The position numbers and the translations under genes are program-made. From contig MCGO01000091.1 in NCBI GenBank assembly GCA_002104985.1, forward strand, positions 1-64,000: 64,000 nt of DNA, in the 5' to 3' direction. Position 1 is the first letter of the stretch. Each line of letters opens with the position of its first letter. A model generated the notes under the pieces. The model was not told where the DNA came from and did not search any database. It was given only the letters and a program-made list of their open reading frames with translations. Shown here one piece after another: positions 45,113-57,850 of this stretch. This stretch comes from Rhizoclosmatium globosum. Taxonomy: Eukaryota > Chytridiomycota > Chytridiomycetes > Chytridiales > Chytriomycetaceae.

Positions 45113-45322
45113 ATTGTGAAAATTGTTGCTATAGAAAATGACAGTATGATTACAGTATGAATTTTATGAATAAAGTGTTTTTGGGAATATTTTGATGCAT
45201 ATCTGCAGAGCGTTGCTTGTTTCATTCTTCAACCCTCGAACTCTAAGAACTCCAGAAATAATGACAATGTGAAAAACGATACGAATAAAGTGTGTACTCA
45301 ATTTATTTAACGGAAAGGTAAT

Positions 45323-46911
<1,589 letters not shown>

Positions 46912-46963
46912 CGCCTCTTCTTTCTTTCTTTTTTTTTCTTTTACCCTTTTGTTTTGTGCTAAT
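46912..46963. promoter_or_regulatory. 52-bp divergent promoter shared by KRR1 and UTP25
   Basis: The whole space between two start codons on opposite strands. It is almost pure pyrimidine on the plus strand (TTCTTTCTTTTTTTTTC core). Since both products act in the SSU processome, shared control is plausible. Confidence 0.7.
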
Positions 46964-49380
46964 ATGATCCGCAATCCAAACAAGCTGGCCAAGAAGGGCG
47001 GCAAGGCAGCCAAACCAAAGGCAAAAGATGTATCGATTGTGCACGTTGAACGAAGAACTGGTTCCACGAACAAGGATTCGAATGGATCAAAAGGATCCTC
47101 AAACCACTTTGGCACACACTTTTCAAACGACCGCGATCTGCCCTCGTTTGAACCACCAAAACCAGTTGAAAAGAAGGAGGAAAAGCAGCTTGGATCGCTT
47201 GTCTTTCTCGAGTGTTCTGCGTTGAAGAAACAGCCTGAACCAACTTCTTCTTCTTCTTCTTCCAATGTCCAGTCGGTCCTTGCCAAACTTGCCTTCAAAG
47301 ACAGACTTGCTCCTCTTGCCGAATCCCTGGTCGAGTCGCTGTATCCCTCGGCCTCTTCTGCCGCCGCCCCAACCGACAAACAATCTCGAAAGCGAAAAGA
47401 ACCTTCCTCAGACTCTGCCCAAACTCAACTGCCTCCAATCACAAATGCTCTTTTACCTCTGCTTTCTTCCTACAAAGACATCCAGTCTGCTTCTGACAAT
47501 TTGACTTCAAAGGACGCCGAACAACAAGTCAGGCTCGCTTATTCCATCCATGCTGTCAACCACGTTTTTTGTACCAGAGACCGAATCCTCAAGAACACAA
47601 ACAAATTGAATTCTATTGCTGCTCAAGAGGCTGAAAAGGAGCGTTTACAGAAGGAGCTTTTGGCAAAGGAGAAGGGAAAACCTATGAAGCACGGAAAGTC
47701 CGAAAAGGATGAGAAATTGAGTGCTAATGGCAAGAAGGCTAAGGTTGCAGCTATTGAAGATCATGTAAACGATGATGGCGATGATGACGATGACGACGAC
47801 GTAGTCGACGACAAAGAAGAAGAAGATTGGGAAGATAATGATGAGGAAGACGACAAGGAGGATGACGACAAAGTCGATGAACAGAACGATGATGACTCGG
47901 AGGATGACGAAGGAAATCCAAACAAGTCAGGAGATACCATGCAAGTACCCCTCTTCAATACTTGAAAATAGGCATCCATAACTAAAAATTTATTAGTGAA
48001 TACCGCGACCAAGGTTTCACGCGTCCAAAAGTACTCATTCTCTTGCCACTCAAAAACTTGGCTTTCGATGTAATCAACCACATCCTCGCTCTCTCCGGTG
48101 CATCTCAAATCGAAAACAAATCTCGTTTCACTACCGAATTCACGCTCCCACCTGAAGAAGATGGTCTGGACCCATCCAAACCGCTCGACTTTCAACATGA
48201 CTTTCGTGGAAATATTGATGACTGTTTTCGTATTGGTATCAAGTTTTCTAGGAGGCATTTGAAGTTGTTTGCGGATTTTTATAGTGCGGATATTATTGTT
48301 GCGAGTCCTCTTGGTTTGAGAATGGTTGTTGGAGCGGAAGGGTGAGGCTTTTTTGCTTGCGTTTTCTTATGACTCCTTGAAGACCTTTTCTAACTCTTTG
48401 TTACAGAGACAAAGTCCGTGATTTTGACTTTTTGAGTTCGATTGAAATGGTAATTGTCGATCGCTGCGATATGCTCATGATGCAGAACTGGGACCACGTT
48501 CAGGTTTGTTCACTTATTTGCGATCCTTATGAAGACATTGTCCTGACACTTTAATGTATAGCATATTTTTAATCACTTGAACGTGACTCCAAAGGCTGCG
48601 CATGATTGCGACTTTGCGCGTATCAAGTCTTGGTATTTGGATGGTCGTGCGAACTTGGTCCGTCAAAACATTCTTCTTTCGCACTTCAGTGCACCAGAAA
48701 TCAATGCACTCATGAACAAGAGTTGTAAGAACGTTGATGGACGCATCAAGATTTCATCAACCTACGCCGGAAGTATTGGAGAAGTTGTTGTTCAAGTTCC
48801 ACAGGTACGCCCCAATTCTATTTCTCTCTAATTCATATGCCTGAACGTATCAATCTTCTATAAACAGATGTTCACAAAATTCCAATGCCCATCCTTGACA
48901 CACCACGATGATTCCCGTTTCACCCACTTTACCACCAAATTTCTCCCCAACCTCCTCCGCCCAGGTCAAGACCTCTCCCCAACCCTCCTTATCGTTCCTT
49001 CGTACCTCGACTTTGTACGTATCCGAAACCACCTCCACACCACCCGCATCCCCTTTGGCGAACTCTGCGAATACACACCACAACCCGACGTTTCGCGAAA
49101 CCGGTCCAACTTCTTCCACAAGAAGATTTCTCTCCTTGTTGTTACGGAGCGATTCCATTTCTACAGGCGGTACAAGATCCGAGGCGTTAAACAGGTGTTG
49201 TGGTACCAACTTCCTGAGTATGCGCATTTCTACCCGGAGGTTGTGAATGCAGTGGAGAAGGGGATGGATAGTAACGTCAAGGTTTTGTATAGCGTGTATG
49301 ATCGGTTACGGTTGGAGAGAATCGTTGGGACAGCGAGGGTTGCGAAAATGATGGAGAAGGATACTTTCATGTTTGCGTAG
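46964..49380 (+). CDS. UTP25: UTP25 (DEF) small-subunit processome protein
   Basis: Helicase-like nucleolar protein for 18S rRNA maturation, related to DEAD-box folds but lacking motor motifs. Exons 46964-47940, 47997-48341, 48407-48503, 48562-48804 and 48868-49380. The N-terminus is Lys-rich, then Ser-rich, then a long Asp/Glu tract ([20 protein letters not shown]). The conserved part has [98 protein letters not shown] and [20 protein letters not shown]. The first intron starts with GC (GCAAGT donor, TTAG acceptor); only this choice joins the frames, giving TIEYRDQGF. Confidence 0.94.
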
Positions 49381-49927
49381 GCGGTGTGGAAGATTGTATT
49401 TGAAAGAGAAATAAAGGAACCCACCGCACCCAAAACTTAGACACATATTTCAACAAGCTCGGAGACATTCGAAACTTGATCACAATTTCGCTACTCTCAA
49501 GAAGACATGATTTTCTTCAAATAGAAAGGAATGCATGGTGGAGTGTTTAAACTTAGACACACGTTATAACTGAAGTTCAGAAATACATGAAATCAAATTT
49601 CACATAAATTTGGTCACTGTTTTATAGTGTATTTCATCCAGTTAAACGACAGAAACAGCAAAGAGTGTATGTTATCTCCAAATGAATCAAGCCCATTTCA
49701 AAATACTCTCTTGCAGGCAATATATCGATAAAGTAATAGTGTAATGCTCTACATCGGTACTTACTCGTTTCATTCTATTCAGAGACGCATTTAAAGTGAT
49801 AAATGCCATCAGACACATTTCAACAGAAATCGAATCTCCAAGCTTTTGGAATTTGAGCCACAAAATCCAAAAAGATCTTTAAGACTCGCGGGTTTTCGCA
49901 CTCAGCAAAACGAACAAAAAAAACAAC
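49381..49927. other. Intergenic region, UTP25 3' end to surface-protein start
   Basis: No gene seen. An AAATAAAGG polyadenylation-like site lies at about 49410. The words AAACTTAGACACA recur at about 49434 and 49550, and a related CAGACACATTTCAACA near 49810; their meaning is unknown. Confidence 0.45.
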
Positions 49928-51887
49928 ATGCCAGGGTACACAGGTGCAGTTGTTACCGATGGGTGTCCCGCGGTGCCAAATGCTGGTGCCCTTCCAACCA
50001 CAGCAGTGGATGTGATGCTCCCAAAGGTCCAAACAGTGGTACGTGCTTGGCTTTTGAATGAACTTTGCATCGTTTTCCATATCTTCTCAATTCACAAATA
50101 CTGATTCAAACCTCGCGCTTACAAGGCTTTGAATGGCGGCCAAGCTCAAATCATCTACAGTGTCCCCAACTACGGTCAGACACTCTCTTTCCTTCCAGCC
50201 TCTTACACCTACACAACGACTGTTAACGGGGCGGCAACAACAATCTCGGCTTCGGCATGTGTTCCAACAATTTCCGCCTGGGGATACACTTACCAGCCCA
50301 CCGGTTTTACTGCAACCGCAACAACCACTGTTGTTGGAGGCACCACCTACAGTTACAACCAGCCTATAACCACGGCTTCTGGTGCATCTGTGACAGGTTG
50401 CTTTGTGACCGCATACATCAATGAAAATGCAGGATGCTTTTCAACTTTCACAACCACTTCTACTTCCACAATTAATGGAGTGGCTGCCACTTTCACGCCA
50501 GTCAACGCTTATGGGTGAGTACCTATTGCCAAATCAATCCTGACTTTGTCAATTTGTTGATGTCGAATTTAGAGCCATTGACCTTCAAGCTCAAACACTT
50601 GGGAAAGACACAAGTAATAGTCCCGTGATGCTTGAAGCCAACGACTTGTATCCTATTTCCGAGTTTTATCCGTACAAGGCCTCCACTGTCACACTTTCTG
50701 CTACAGGAATCGACACGACTCTTGGTATCACTCTCATTTCCGAGGATTTTTTCATCACCACTTCAACGGCTACTGGAGGCTCCGGAACGTTAAAATTCGT
50801 CCTTCAAGTAACTCCATCTGATACGAACTACATTGTTGCGTCTTTGACCTTGACCAAGGCTGGAACAGCGATTGGGAACACTCCATCATACATTACATCG
50901 GGTGGTACTGTTGCAAATCGATGGCTCTTTGACGGAATTCCTCAAGATTGTGGGGCTGCAGTTACATACATTGCAACTGCCAAGATTTGCAGAGGATCAA
51001 CCGCCACAGGGGCTACTCCTTCACAGAACGGACAATGTATCCAGAGTGCTCTTCAAACCAGCGGAGGTCAAGCAGACGCCACTTTCACTGTTATTTCCAC
51101 TTCCAACATTGTCGCTGATAAGTGTCAAATGAGTGTGTCTGTTGGTGCAATCGCAGATCTTTCCGTTACAATCCAGGATGTCACAAGTCCAAACCCAGCA
51201 TCGCCAGCCCTCTTCGCAACTGACACGTGGCAAATTACAATCAACTCCCCAACACTCCAAAATGGTGGCCAGTACATTTATGTGACGGGAGTAACTATCA
51301 ACGATGGTACCACCACCCTTACTTTGAGCGAAACTTGTTTCACCGAGGTGTTCAGCGGATACGGAGTCAACTCGTTCTCACTTCCAGCCAATATCATTAA
51401 CCCCGTAAAAACCGACGGCACAACTATTGGCGGATACGCCGACCTTCCTTCTGCTACCAAGCAGTTGTGTTCTGGAGCTGCGGATGCTACCAAATATCCT
51501 GGAATCTTATTGTCTGGCAAAACCACTAGTTTCAAGTACACCTTCACGTTTTCGCTCCAGTTTGATCAGACTGTGCCTCAAACTGTCCCTGGTTCTGCAA
51601 ACCGTCGTGACGATAATACCACCTCTTCGCTGCCAAAGATTGTTCGTACTGCCAGTCTTACGGCTGTTGTTCGTGTAGACACAACTAATGGCGGTGGTAA
51701 AACCTTGAATGCGACTGAGATTGGGGCGATCGGAGTTGGCGTTGCTGGTGCAATTGTCGCAGTTTGCGCCGTAGCGTTAGTTGTCGTTTGGAACAGACGT
51801 AGAAACATTGCAAAACGGGAATTGAGCTCTAAGACTGAGCTTGCAAGTGATTTGGCTGTGGATGGGAAAGTTGGCGAAGAAAACTGA
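49928..51887 (+). CDS. Single-pass surface glycoprotein candidate, Thr/Ser-rich
   Basis: Exons 49928-50038, 50126-50514 and 50573-51887, about 604 residues. I do not recognise the family. The ectodomain is rich in Thr, Ser, Gly and Ala with many beta-prone stretches (VPNYGQTLSFLPASYTYTTT) and scattered cysteines. Near the C-terminus lies one clear membrane segment (IGAIGVGVAGAIVAVCAVAL) followed by WNRRR and a short charged tail, so type I topology is likely. No signal peptide is obvious after the chosen ATG (MPGYTGAVVTDGCP), so a further 5' exon may be missing or export may be unconventional. It might act at the cell wall or in adhesion; that is inference. Confidence 0.72.
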
Positions 51888-51952
51888 GTCCCTGTGTTCC
51901 TTATTTGTTTTTTCATTGAGAGTAAAGTCATTATAAAGAAGTTATATTTCAA

Positions 51953-53668
51953 TCAATGGTCGATATAATATATGATAACTCTCCCTCTTTCTTCTGAACC
52001 TTTGGTCTTCACGATGGTGTCTGCAGCAATAGCATTGCGGTACAATTGAATCTTCATCACAAGAAGAAAGAAACACACAAGATGCATCATGGCGATTGAT
52101 GTATACGACGTTACATTCAACCACACTTGCTCCTCTGACCAGCCATATTGAATTATGGTTTTCGCGATAGTCGCCATCGAAATTACAAGGCAAGAAACAC
52201 TAGAAAGAATACCATATCGAGCTATAATACGAAATCGTGGAGCTATTTCCATTCCAGTAATTTTGGTTGCATTCATGAATTGGGCAAAACAAATAACATA
52301 GAAGAGATCCAGCAAAAACAAGGTTGCACTAGCAATACTCTGACATGTATATGTGACATAAAACGGAACTTGTCTCGTCTTGTTTATAAGAAGTATGGCA
52401 ACTGGAATAACTGGCGAAAATAGGAGGAATGGCGAAAAGAAAAGAGCCAATCGAAAAAATTTGAAGGATTTCGGCCATATTTGGAGCATCAGTTGTCTGC
52501 ATCGCAAAAAAGAAAAACACAGGTACGTTGTCGCCCACATAGCACGGCATATTTGAATAAGGAAATACGAGTGAATGCCACAAACACCTGGACCCATAAT
52601 GACATTGAAGCAGTCATACCATTGGGACAAGCTGCCAAAGTTGTGCAAAATCAAAAGCAAGCAAAGTATCAAGAAAGATATGTTGACTTGCGTACAAAGG
52701 CACTGTAGTGTTTTGATTCCTGTTGATTCTCGGATCTGTAGCCTCTCGAAATAACCGATGAATACCAAGAGACTAATAAAAAAGACGCAAGAAACTACAA
52801 GAAACGTATACGCTAAGTATAAATCTGATGGCTTGACGTTTCGGAGCTCGTTGAACGATCTACATTCTTTCATTGTTTGAACAGCAGAAGAATCCAACTC
52901 CGATGTGCTATAGATACAAGTGTATGCCTCAAGCAATTCCGTAGAATTTCTCACATGATAGCAAAGGTGGCGCATGAAATTTTGCTGAATATTGGGGGTC
53001 TGCGAATTGAGCCAAATGATTCCAGGTGCAGTGCAACCTCGGAGAATCTCATTTTGTACTTGATAAAACGTTGCATTAGAATATTGCTCAAGACAATTTG
53101 TTGTTACATTCACAACAGAAGGAGTTAGAGCGTATAATAGACTTGTTTCTGCAAAAGATACTAAGCCTGTAAAGTAACGCCTTAAATCTGTGATATTTCC
53201 TGTTACTGTACTTGAATGTAAGAGCATATATCCGTCACAGATCATCCAAATAATGTTTTTTTGAGTTTTAACGTTTGCAGACATAGTCCAAAATTGGAAT
53301 GGAGAAGAATCAACCGCATAATCGGTAAAAAGGGACTCAAGGTTAGTTACATTACGGGTTTTAAGGCATGACGCAATGTTTTCCCGCAAAAACGAACTGT
53401 TGGAAAACGTCGGCCTGGTTGAGATTGATGCAAACTCACTTTGTAGCATTTGCTGGTTCAAAGATGTATTTCTGCACAACGTCACAATTTCATCTCGTAT
53501 TGTTACTTGAGCTGGGGTGAGAGTGAGATTCATATTCAGGAAAAGGAACAATGCAAGAACCACTCGAACAATACTGAATAATGTGGACCATTTCCAACCA
53601 ATGGGATCCACTGATAAAAGGTTTGGTATAGAGTGAATATTGCAAACCCTTTTTCTTGAAGTTTGCAA
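51953..53668 (-). CDS. Seven-helix receptor-like membrane protein with glycosylated ectodomain
   Basis: Single exon, 571 codons. A hydrophobic N-terminal segment (SIVRVVLALFLFLNM) could be a signal peptide. An ectodomain of about 250 residues follows, with at least six N-glycosylation sequons and several cysteines. Then come seven hydrophobic helices: LYLAYTFLVVSCVFFISLLV, VNISFLILCLLLIL, GIHSYFLIQICRAMWATTYL, FFRLALFFSPFLLFSPVIPV, VTYTCQSIASATLFLLDLFY, YGILSSVSCLVISMATIAK and SYTSIAMMHLVCFFLLVMKI. This is the layout of a GPCR-like receptor, but no family motif (DRY, NPxxY) is visible, so assignment stays open. A decayed relative lies at 54671-55646 on the other strand. Confidence 0.8.
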   Translation of the reverse strand: MQTSRKRVCNIHSIPNLLSVDPIGWKWSTLFSIVRVVLALFLFLNMNLTLTPAQVTIRDEIVTLCRNTSLNQQMLQSEFASISTRPTFSNSSFLRENIASCLKTRNVTNLESLFTDYAVDSSPFQFWTMSANVKTQKNIIWMICDGYMLLHSSTVTGNITDLRRYFTGLVSFAETSLLYALTPSVVNVTTNCLEQYSNATFYQVQNEILRGCTAPGIIWLNSQTPNIQQNFMRHLCYHVRNSTELLEAYTCIYSTSELDSSAVQTMKECRSFNELRNVKPSDLYLAYTFLVVSCVFFISLLVFIGYFERLQIRESTGIKTLQCLCTQVNISFLILCLLLILHNFGSLSQWYDCFNVIMGPGVCGIHSYFLIQICRAMWATTYLCFSFLRCRQLMLQIWPKSFKFFRLALFFSPFLLFSPVIPVAILLINKTRQVPFYVTYTCQSIASATLFLLDLFYVICFAQFMNATKITGMEIAPRFRIIARYGILSSVSCLVISMATIAKTIIQYGWSEEQVWLNVTSYTSIAMMHLVCFFLLVMKIQLYRNAIAADTIVKTKGSEERGRVIIYYIDH

Positions 53669-53688
53669 TCATTCCCAATTTATTTGCC

Positions 53689-54549
53689 TCATTTTCTCGC
53701 ATTTACATAGAGTTGGTTGATTAGACCATTGTTTCCCAATGATTCCGAATTCAAAAAGCTTGGATATTCAGCCCAGTTCAACGGAACACGCGGAATAACA
53801 TTTTCAGAAGCCAATTCCGGCCACAAGGTCTTGATGCTGTCCAGTACGCCTTGAGCAAGGAGGCGATTACCCTCTTGTCCCAAATGCAATCGATCTTCTA
53901 CAGTCAAATGCTGCAAAGAAGCTGGATCAAATTCTGGTAAATCGTAGTTGCGACCTGGAACAAAGAGTGGCCAGGTGTCAAGAAGGCCAATTGATGTGTT
54001 TGATTGGGCCAGTTCGTGTCCAACTTCAGCACACGCCTCTCTGTAAGCTTTAACGCTGTCGAACTCGTATTCTTCCCAGCATTTTCGGGCAGCCAAAGGA
54101 GGCGGAGTGATCACCAGAACTTTAGTTTGGGGAGCCAAAGCCACAATCGTACCAACGATAGCACGCAGGTTTTCCTTGTACTTAGCAATTGGAACATGCT
54201 GATTCGACAAGCCTGGAAGAGTCGAGTCATTTGAGCCAAGCAGCAGCGTGACTAGTCGTGTGTTCTGAGTCACAATTGGGCGCAGAAGTGGGGCAACGAG
54301 CGGCCGCATCCAGTGTGTTGTGTAAGCGGAGAAGCCTCGTGCAATCACGTCCATTTTGCGTGTGTATTCAGTGGCCAGGAGCGTTGCCCAGCCATTGGGG
54401 GCGATCCCGTTCTGTTGTTTTCCACCTCATGTGTTAGTATTCGGAAGTCGCTGCGCAAGATATCGTACCTGAGTAAGCGAGTCTCCTACCAAGATGATTT
54501 GGTCATAGCTGAGATCTGGCTCCGTGGCCACCTTCTCGTTTTGATTCAT
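53689..54549 (-). CDS. IAH1: IAH1-like SGNH/GDSL esterase
   Basis: Small SGNH hydrolase related to yeast isoamyl-acetate esterase Iah1; it hydrolyses short-chain esters. Exons 54549-54469 and 54411-53689, about 267 residues. All four SGNH blocks are visible: IILVGDSLTQ (nucleophile Ser), ARGFSAYTTHW (Gly), VTLLLGSNDS (Asn), and DRLHLGQEGNRLLAQ (Asp and His). NGIAPNGWATLL after the splice is typical of the IAH1 branch. No signal peptide, so probably cytosolic. It lies between the intact and the decayed seven-helix genes. Confidence 0.9.
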
Positions 54550-54706
54550 AATTTTTGGCCAGTCATGAATTGGCAGATGAATTGGGAGGCACCTGTGATT
54601 ACCTGATCGTTCAGGAAGGGTATGGAATGCAATTCTTATTTGTTTATCGAAATTATTCTCCATTTAGCTTTTGGATTTTCAAAGCGGAAAGATCCCTTGC
54701 CTTGAA

Positions 54707-55646
54707 ATGAACGAGTCATCGTTCCCTTTTATGTTGGTTGCAAAGTACTTCCAAAGCGCGCTTTTGACGATAACTGTGCTAATATTTGGCGGCTTTGCTA
54801 CTTTAGTAGTACATGAAGCTCGACTCTACAACAATCCTATTGTAAATCCCTTCAATCTGCTTCTTTTGATACTCAACAGCACCATCCTTTCGATTCATAT
54901 AATTGAGATTAATATTTATTCTGGGCCAATGACTCCTTTACATTGGAAATTTGCTTGCCATGGAGACATCACAAGAAATAATGATAGTCGCGTACATTAA
55001 TTATATTTGGCTCCGTGGAAAACCAGTCTTTCAAGAGGTACTACCAAAATCCGTCTTTTACTTGGATTGGTTCGTGCGATTGTGTCCGGTATTGTATCTG
55101 ATAGCGCTGGTGTCAGACCAAGCCTGCGTTGGAGTTATACCTTGACAGACTCGACTTATCAAATTTGGGCTTTACTAAACGCAATTCTTGTGGCTGTGGC
55201 GACTCTCTTTGTAGTTCTCTTTGATGCGACTGTTGTTGTCACGTTGTCCTGTTTCTGAGCCACACAAAAGTGTCGCAAGCTGATAAAATCGATTCGCATT
55301 TCCAGATTATTGCACAGTATGGCATAGCATCAGCTTTATTCTGTACATCTCGTTTGCGTTCTACATGGTTCAAATCTGGACAGATTTAGGCCCTTTCAAC
55401 GTTTTCATACACCAAGCTGTAATTCTTTGTATAGATTTGGTGTTTTGGGTTCTCGTGGGTATGAAGTACGCATTGTTTCAAGACAAGAGAATTAGATCAC
55501 GAGTCAAAATATCAGGATTGCATGGCCCTGGAAGTTCAACCGCAAATGGAAACAGCCAAGTGAGAGTTGAAGGGAGCGTGGTTGGAAAAGCTTCAATCGT
55601 TTCTTCAACACCCATCACTGCAGCCTCCAAAGTTTCAACAACGTAG
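54707..55646 (+). pseudogene. Decayed seven-helix protein related to the 51953-53668 gene
   Basis: Coding-like segments change frame at least four times without splice signals: near 54960, 55140, 55245 and 55330. In order they give MNESSFPFMLVAKYF, then helices (SALLTITVLIFGGFATLVV, FNLLLLILNSTILSIHIIEI), then IVAYINYIWLRGKPVFQEVL, then WALLNAILVAVATLFVVLFD, a loop SQADKIDSHFQIIAQYGIAS, and last helices (ISFILYISFAFYMVQIWTD, FIHQAVILCIDLVFWVLVGM). The loop lines up with APRFRIIARYGILSS in the intact gene, so the two are homologous. The order and number of helices fit a seven-helix protein without the large ectodomain. Sequencing error cannot be excluded for single breaks, but four in 400 bases outside homopolymers favour decay. 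Confidence 0.7.
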
Positions 55647-55681
55647 AGACAAATTTTTATTTATAAAGTTAAGATATATAA

Positions 55682-56239
55682 TCAATGCCTCACTGTCCGT
55701 TCATGTCGTACCAAATCCTGACTTCTGCGAAATCGTTTTGTACAACAACCACCACCTCCTCGTTTTTGCAACCGACACAGGTATGGATATTCATCACTGT
55801 GGCTCACCCAATGGCTTTTCAAATAAGCCTTCTTGGTAAACGTTTTGAGGCACTGCGTGCATTCAAATGTCTTTGCTGTAGGTTGTTGAGAGTTTGGCAA
55901 TGGGATTTGCTGTGGTGTGTGATGTTTTGCAACAGATTTTGGACGGTGGTAGTGTACTTGGGACTTGTATGTCAGATTTTGATTCGTTTGAATAGCTGAT
56001 ACAGTAGTAGCGGGAGGGTTTGTGCTGTTCTTGTGATGACCAATTGTTGACACATTCTTCCTCCAACTCGTCTGAAAGGAGAAAGTTGATGGCCATTGGA
56101 TTTTGAATTGTTGAGGAGATGCTGACAGAGAAAGAGGAGTTATAACTTCCGATTCCATACTGGAGTACATGGCGGTGTTATGGTGACCCAGGTGAGCTGC
56201 TTGACGATGTAGCATTGGAGTTTCTGTTGGATTCATCAT
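55682..56239 (-). CDS. Second C2H2 zinc-finger protein
   Basis: Single exon, 185 codons. The N-terminal 120 residues are His/Ser/Thr/Gln-rich and probably disordered. A standard finger (CTQCLKTFTKKAYLKSHWVS, closing with H) is followed by an atypical one whose second cysteine is displaced by a glycine run (CRLQKRGGGGCCTKRFRR, then HERTVRH). The layout matches the other zinc-finger gene in this window, but the fingers differ, so they are not recent duplicates. Probable DNA-binding regulator. Confidence 0.75.
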   Translation of the reverse strand: MMNPTETPMLHRQAAHLGHHNTAMYSSMESEVITPLSLSASPQQFKIQWPSTFSFQTSWRKNVSTIGHHKNSTNPPATTVSAIQTNQNLTYKSQVHYHRPKSVAKHHTPQQIPLPNSQQPTAKTFECTQCLKTFTKKAYLKSHWVSHSDEYPYLCRLQKRGGGGCCTKRFRRSQDLVRHERTVRH

Positions 56240-56405
56240 TTCATGATTAATCGTGGGAAAGATGCACTGAGTCTGTCCAATGGTATGCTTAAATTTGAGT
56301 TTTTGTTGAACTCTGTAGCAAGGATTTTCAAAGCCTTTCGAACTTTATGCAACTGCCATCAAATAACAATTTGAGGCGATATTGTCATATTTGCTTACTA
56401 CATAA

Positions 56406-57594
56406 TCAACTAAATACAATCAACACCAAGATCAACACCAGAACAATAATGCATAAATTTGCCCTGTGGTCAGTCTTGTTACTTGCAATCACATCCCCAA
56501 CCCTATTATTTACGGTCCCTAATCGATTCTGTGTTCGTTCCACAGCCGCATCAGTTTGTTGGAGCAAATCCACGTGAAGGTCTAGTTCATCCCCTATTTG
56601 AAGGCCAATTTGTTTTTGTCGAAGAATAGCAGATGATAGAGCGTCGAGGTGGGCGTCTTGATCTGTCAGTATTGGACAATAAAATCAGAAAGCTCAAGGC
56701 TACCATCCAACCATGAATATCATTTCTGCTCCTTATCTACAATAGACCAAAACTTTCAAGTTCTGTTCAGTCAAAATTTTCAGAAATAGTCCATGCATTC
56801 TGTATCGCTCCGCCATTCCATGTCTCCAAGCGATTCTGTCCTACACTCGTCCCAAACCAAACACATACCGTCGAGCATTCGATTCTGCAACTGAACAAGT
56901 TCGCCAGTGTCCAAATGAGTGTGAGAATTGTGGTTATCATCGTCTTCGATTGAGAGTGAGAGAGAGTCTGCTGCGCCACGTGATGAGGAGGAGGAGGCAG
57001 CCTGTGGAAAGTGTGGTGTGGTGTTGGTGTTGCTGAAGACGTCTAGATTGGAGGAGTTGTTGCCTGGTTGGAAATAGAATTTGAATTGTGAGTCAGAGCA
57101 GAACAAGGCTATTAATGGCAAGAAACCGTGCTTGTTCCGGGTCTTGAAAGGCAGCATCGATGCGATCCACCTCTTTGACAGCGAGAGCAGTTCCTGTTCC
57201 CAGTCTCTGCGTCTGTTAAGTAAGAGAGTGTTTTAATAAGTGCCCTAGTGTGTCCCAGTGTCCTAGTCCTAGCAGAACAAGAAACACGAAACACAACACA
57301 CACCTTCCCGCCAACACGACACGTTCTCCGCTTTTCTGAGCAGCGATTCGAGGGCCGCCACCATTTCTTTCGCCGCGGCTTTTGATTGGTCGAGCCGCGC
57401 AAGAGCCGCCGCCGACTTTGAGGCCTTTGCTTCGAAGCCGAGCGACGTTGTTTCTTCGAGAACCTTCGAAGTTGCTCGGCTTGGCTGTTCCTGTTTTGGA
57501 GGGGGAGGTTGCTGGTTTGAGAATGACTGTTGCGAAGGTGAAGGTGAAGGGGTGTGCCAACCAGTCAAGGGCAAGTCTGTCTCCCATTCTTTTC
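56406..57594 (-). CDS. Qc-SNARE, syntaxin-8/Syn8-like
   Basis: Tail-anchored SNARE for endosome/late-Golgi fusion. The last exon (56662-56406) carries the SNARE helix (HLDALSSAILRQKQIGLQIG, then DELDLHVDLLQQTDAAVERT) and a terminal membrane anchor (IIVLVLILVLIVF). The preceding exon (from about 57063 to 56869) ends NRMLD and joins in frame as LDDQDAHLDAL, the expected Qc start. Exon 57594 to about 57300 encodes TGWHTPSPSPSQQ and a helix ending SLLRKAEN. A middle block (57190-57080, TALAVKEVDRIDAAF) belongs to the N-terminal bundle, but its 3' splice join is unresolved. The 5' end is also unresolved: an acceptor precedes 57594. At the ionic zero layer, where Qc-SNAREs have Gln, this protein appears to have His (ELDLHVDLL). 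Confidence 0.82.
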
Positions 57595-57850
57595 CTGAAC
57601 AAATAAATAAGAAAAAGAAAGAGAGGAGAACTCAATTCTAGTTGCCTTAACAAAGTCTCAATTATGTCTGTTCCTCGAATCTTGGGATGGAGAGTCACTT
57701 CAAGAAAACATTGTGAATGCAACTCAAACTAAACAGAAATCAAACCATTCAACACGTTAGCTTTGTTGTTTAAAATCACGTGATATCACAATGCCCTATT
57801 TCCTTTGTCCATTTCCTCCTTCAACAAAATAACTGCCACAAAAACAAAGA

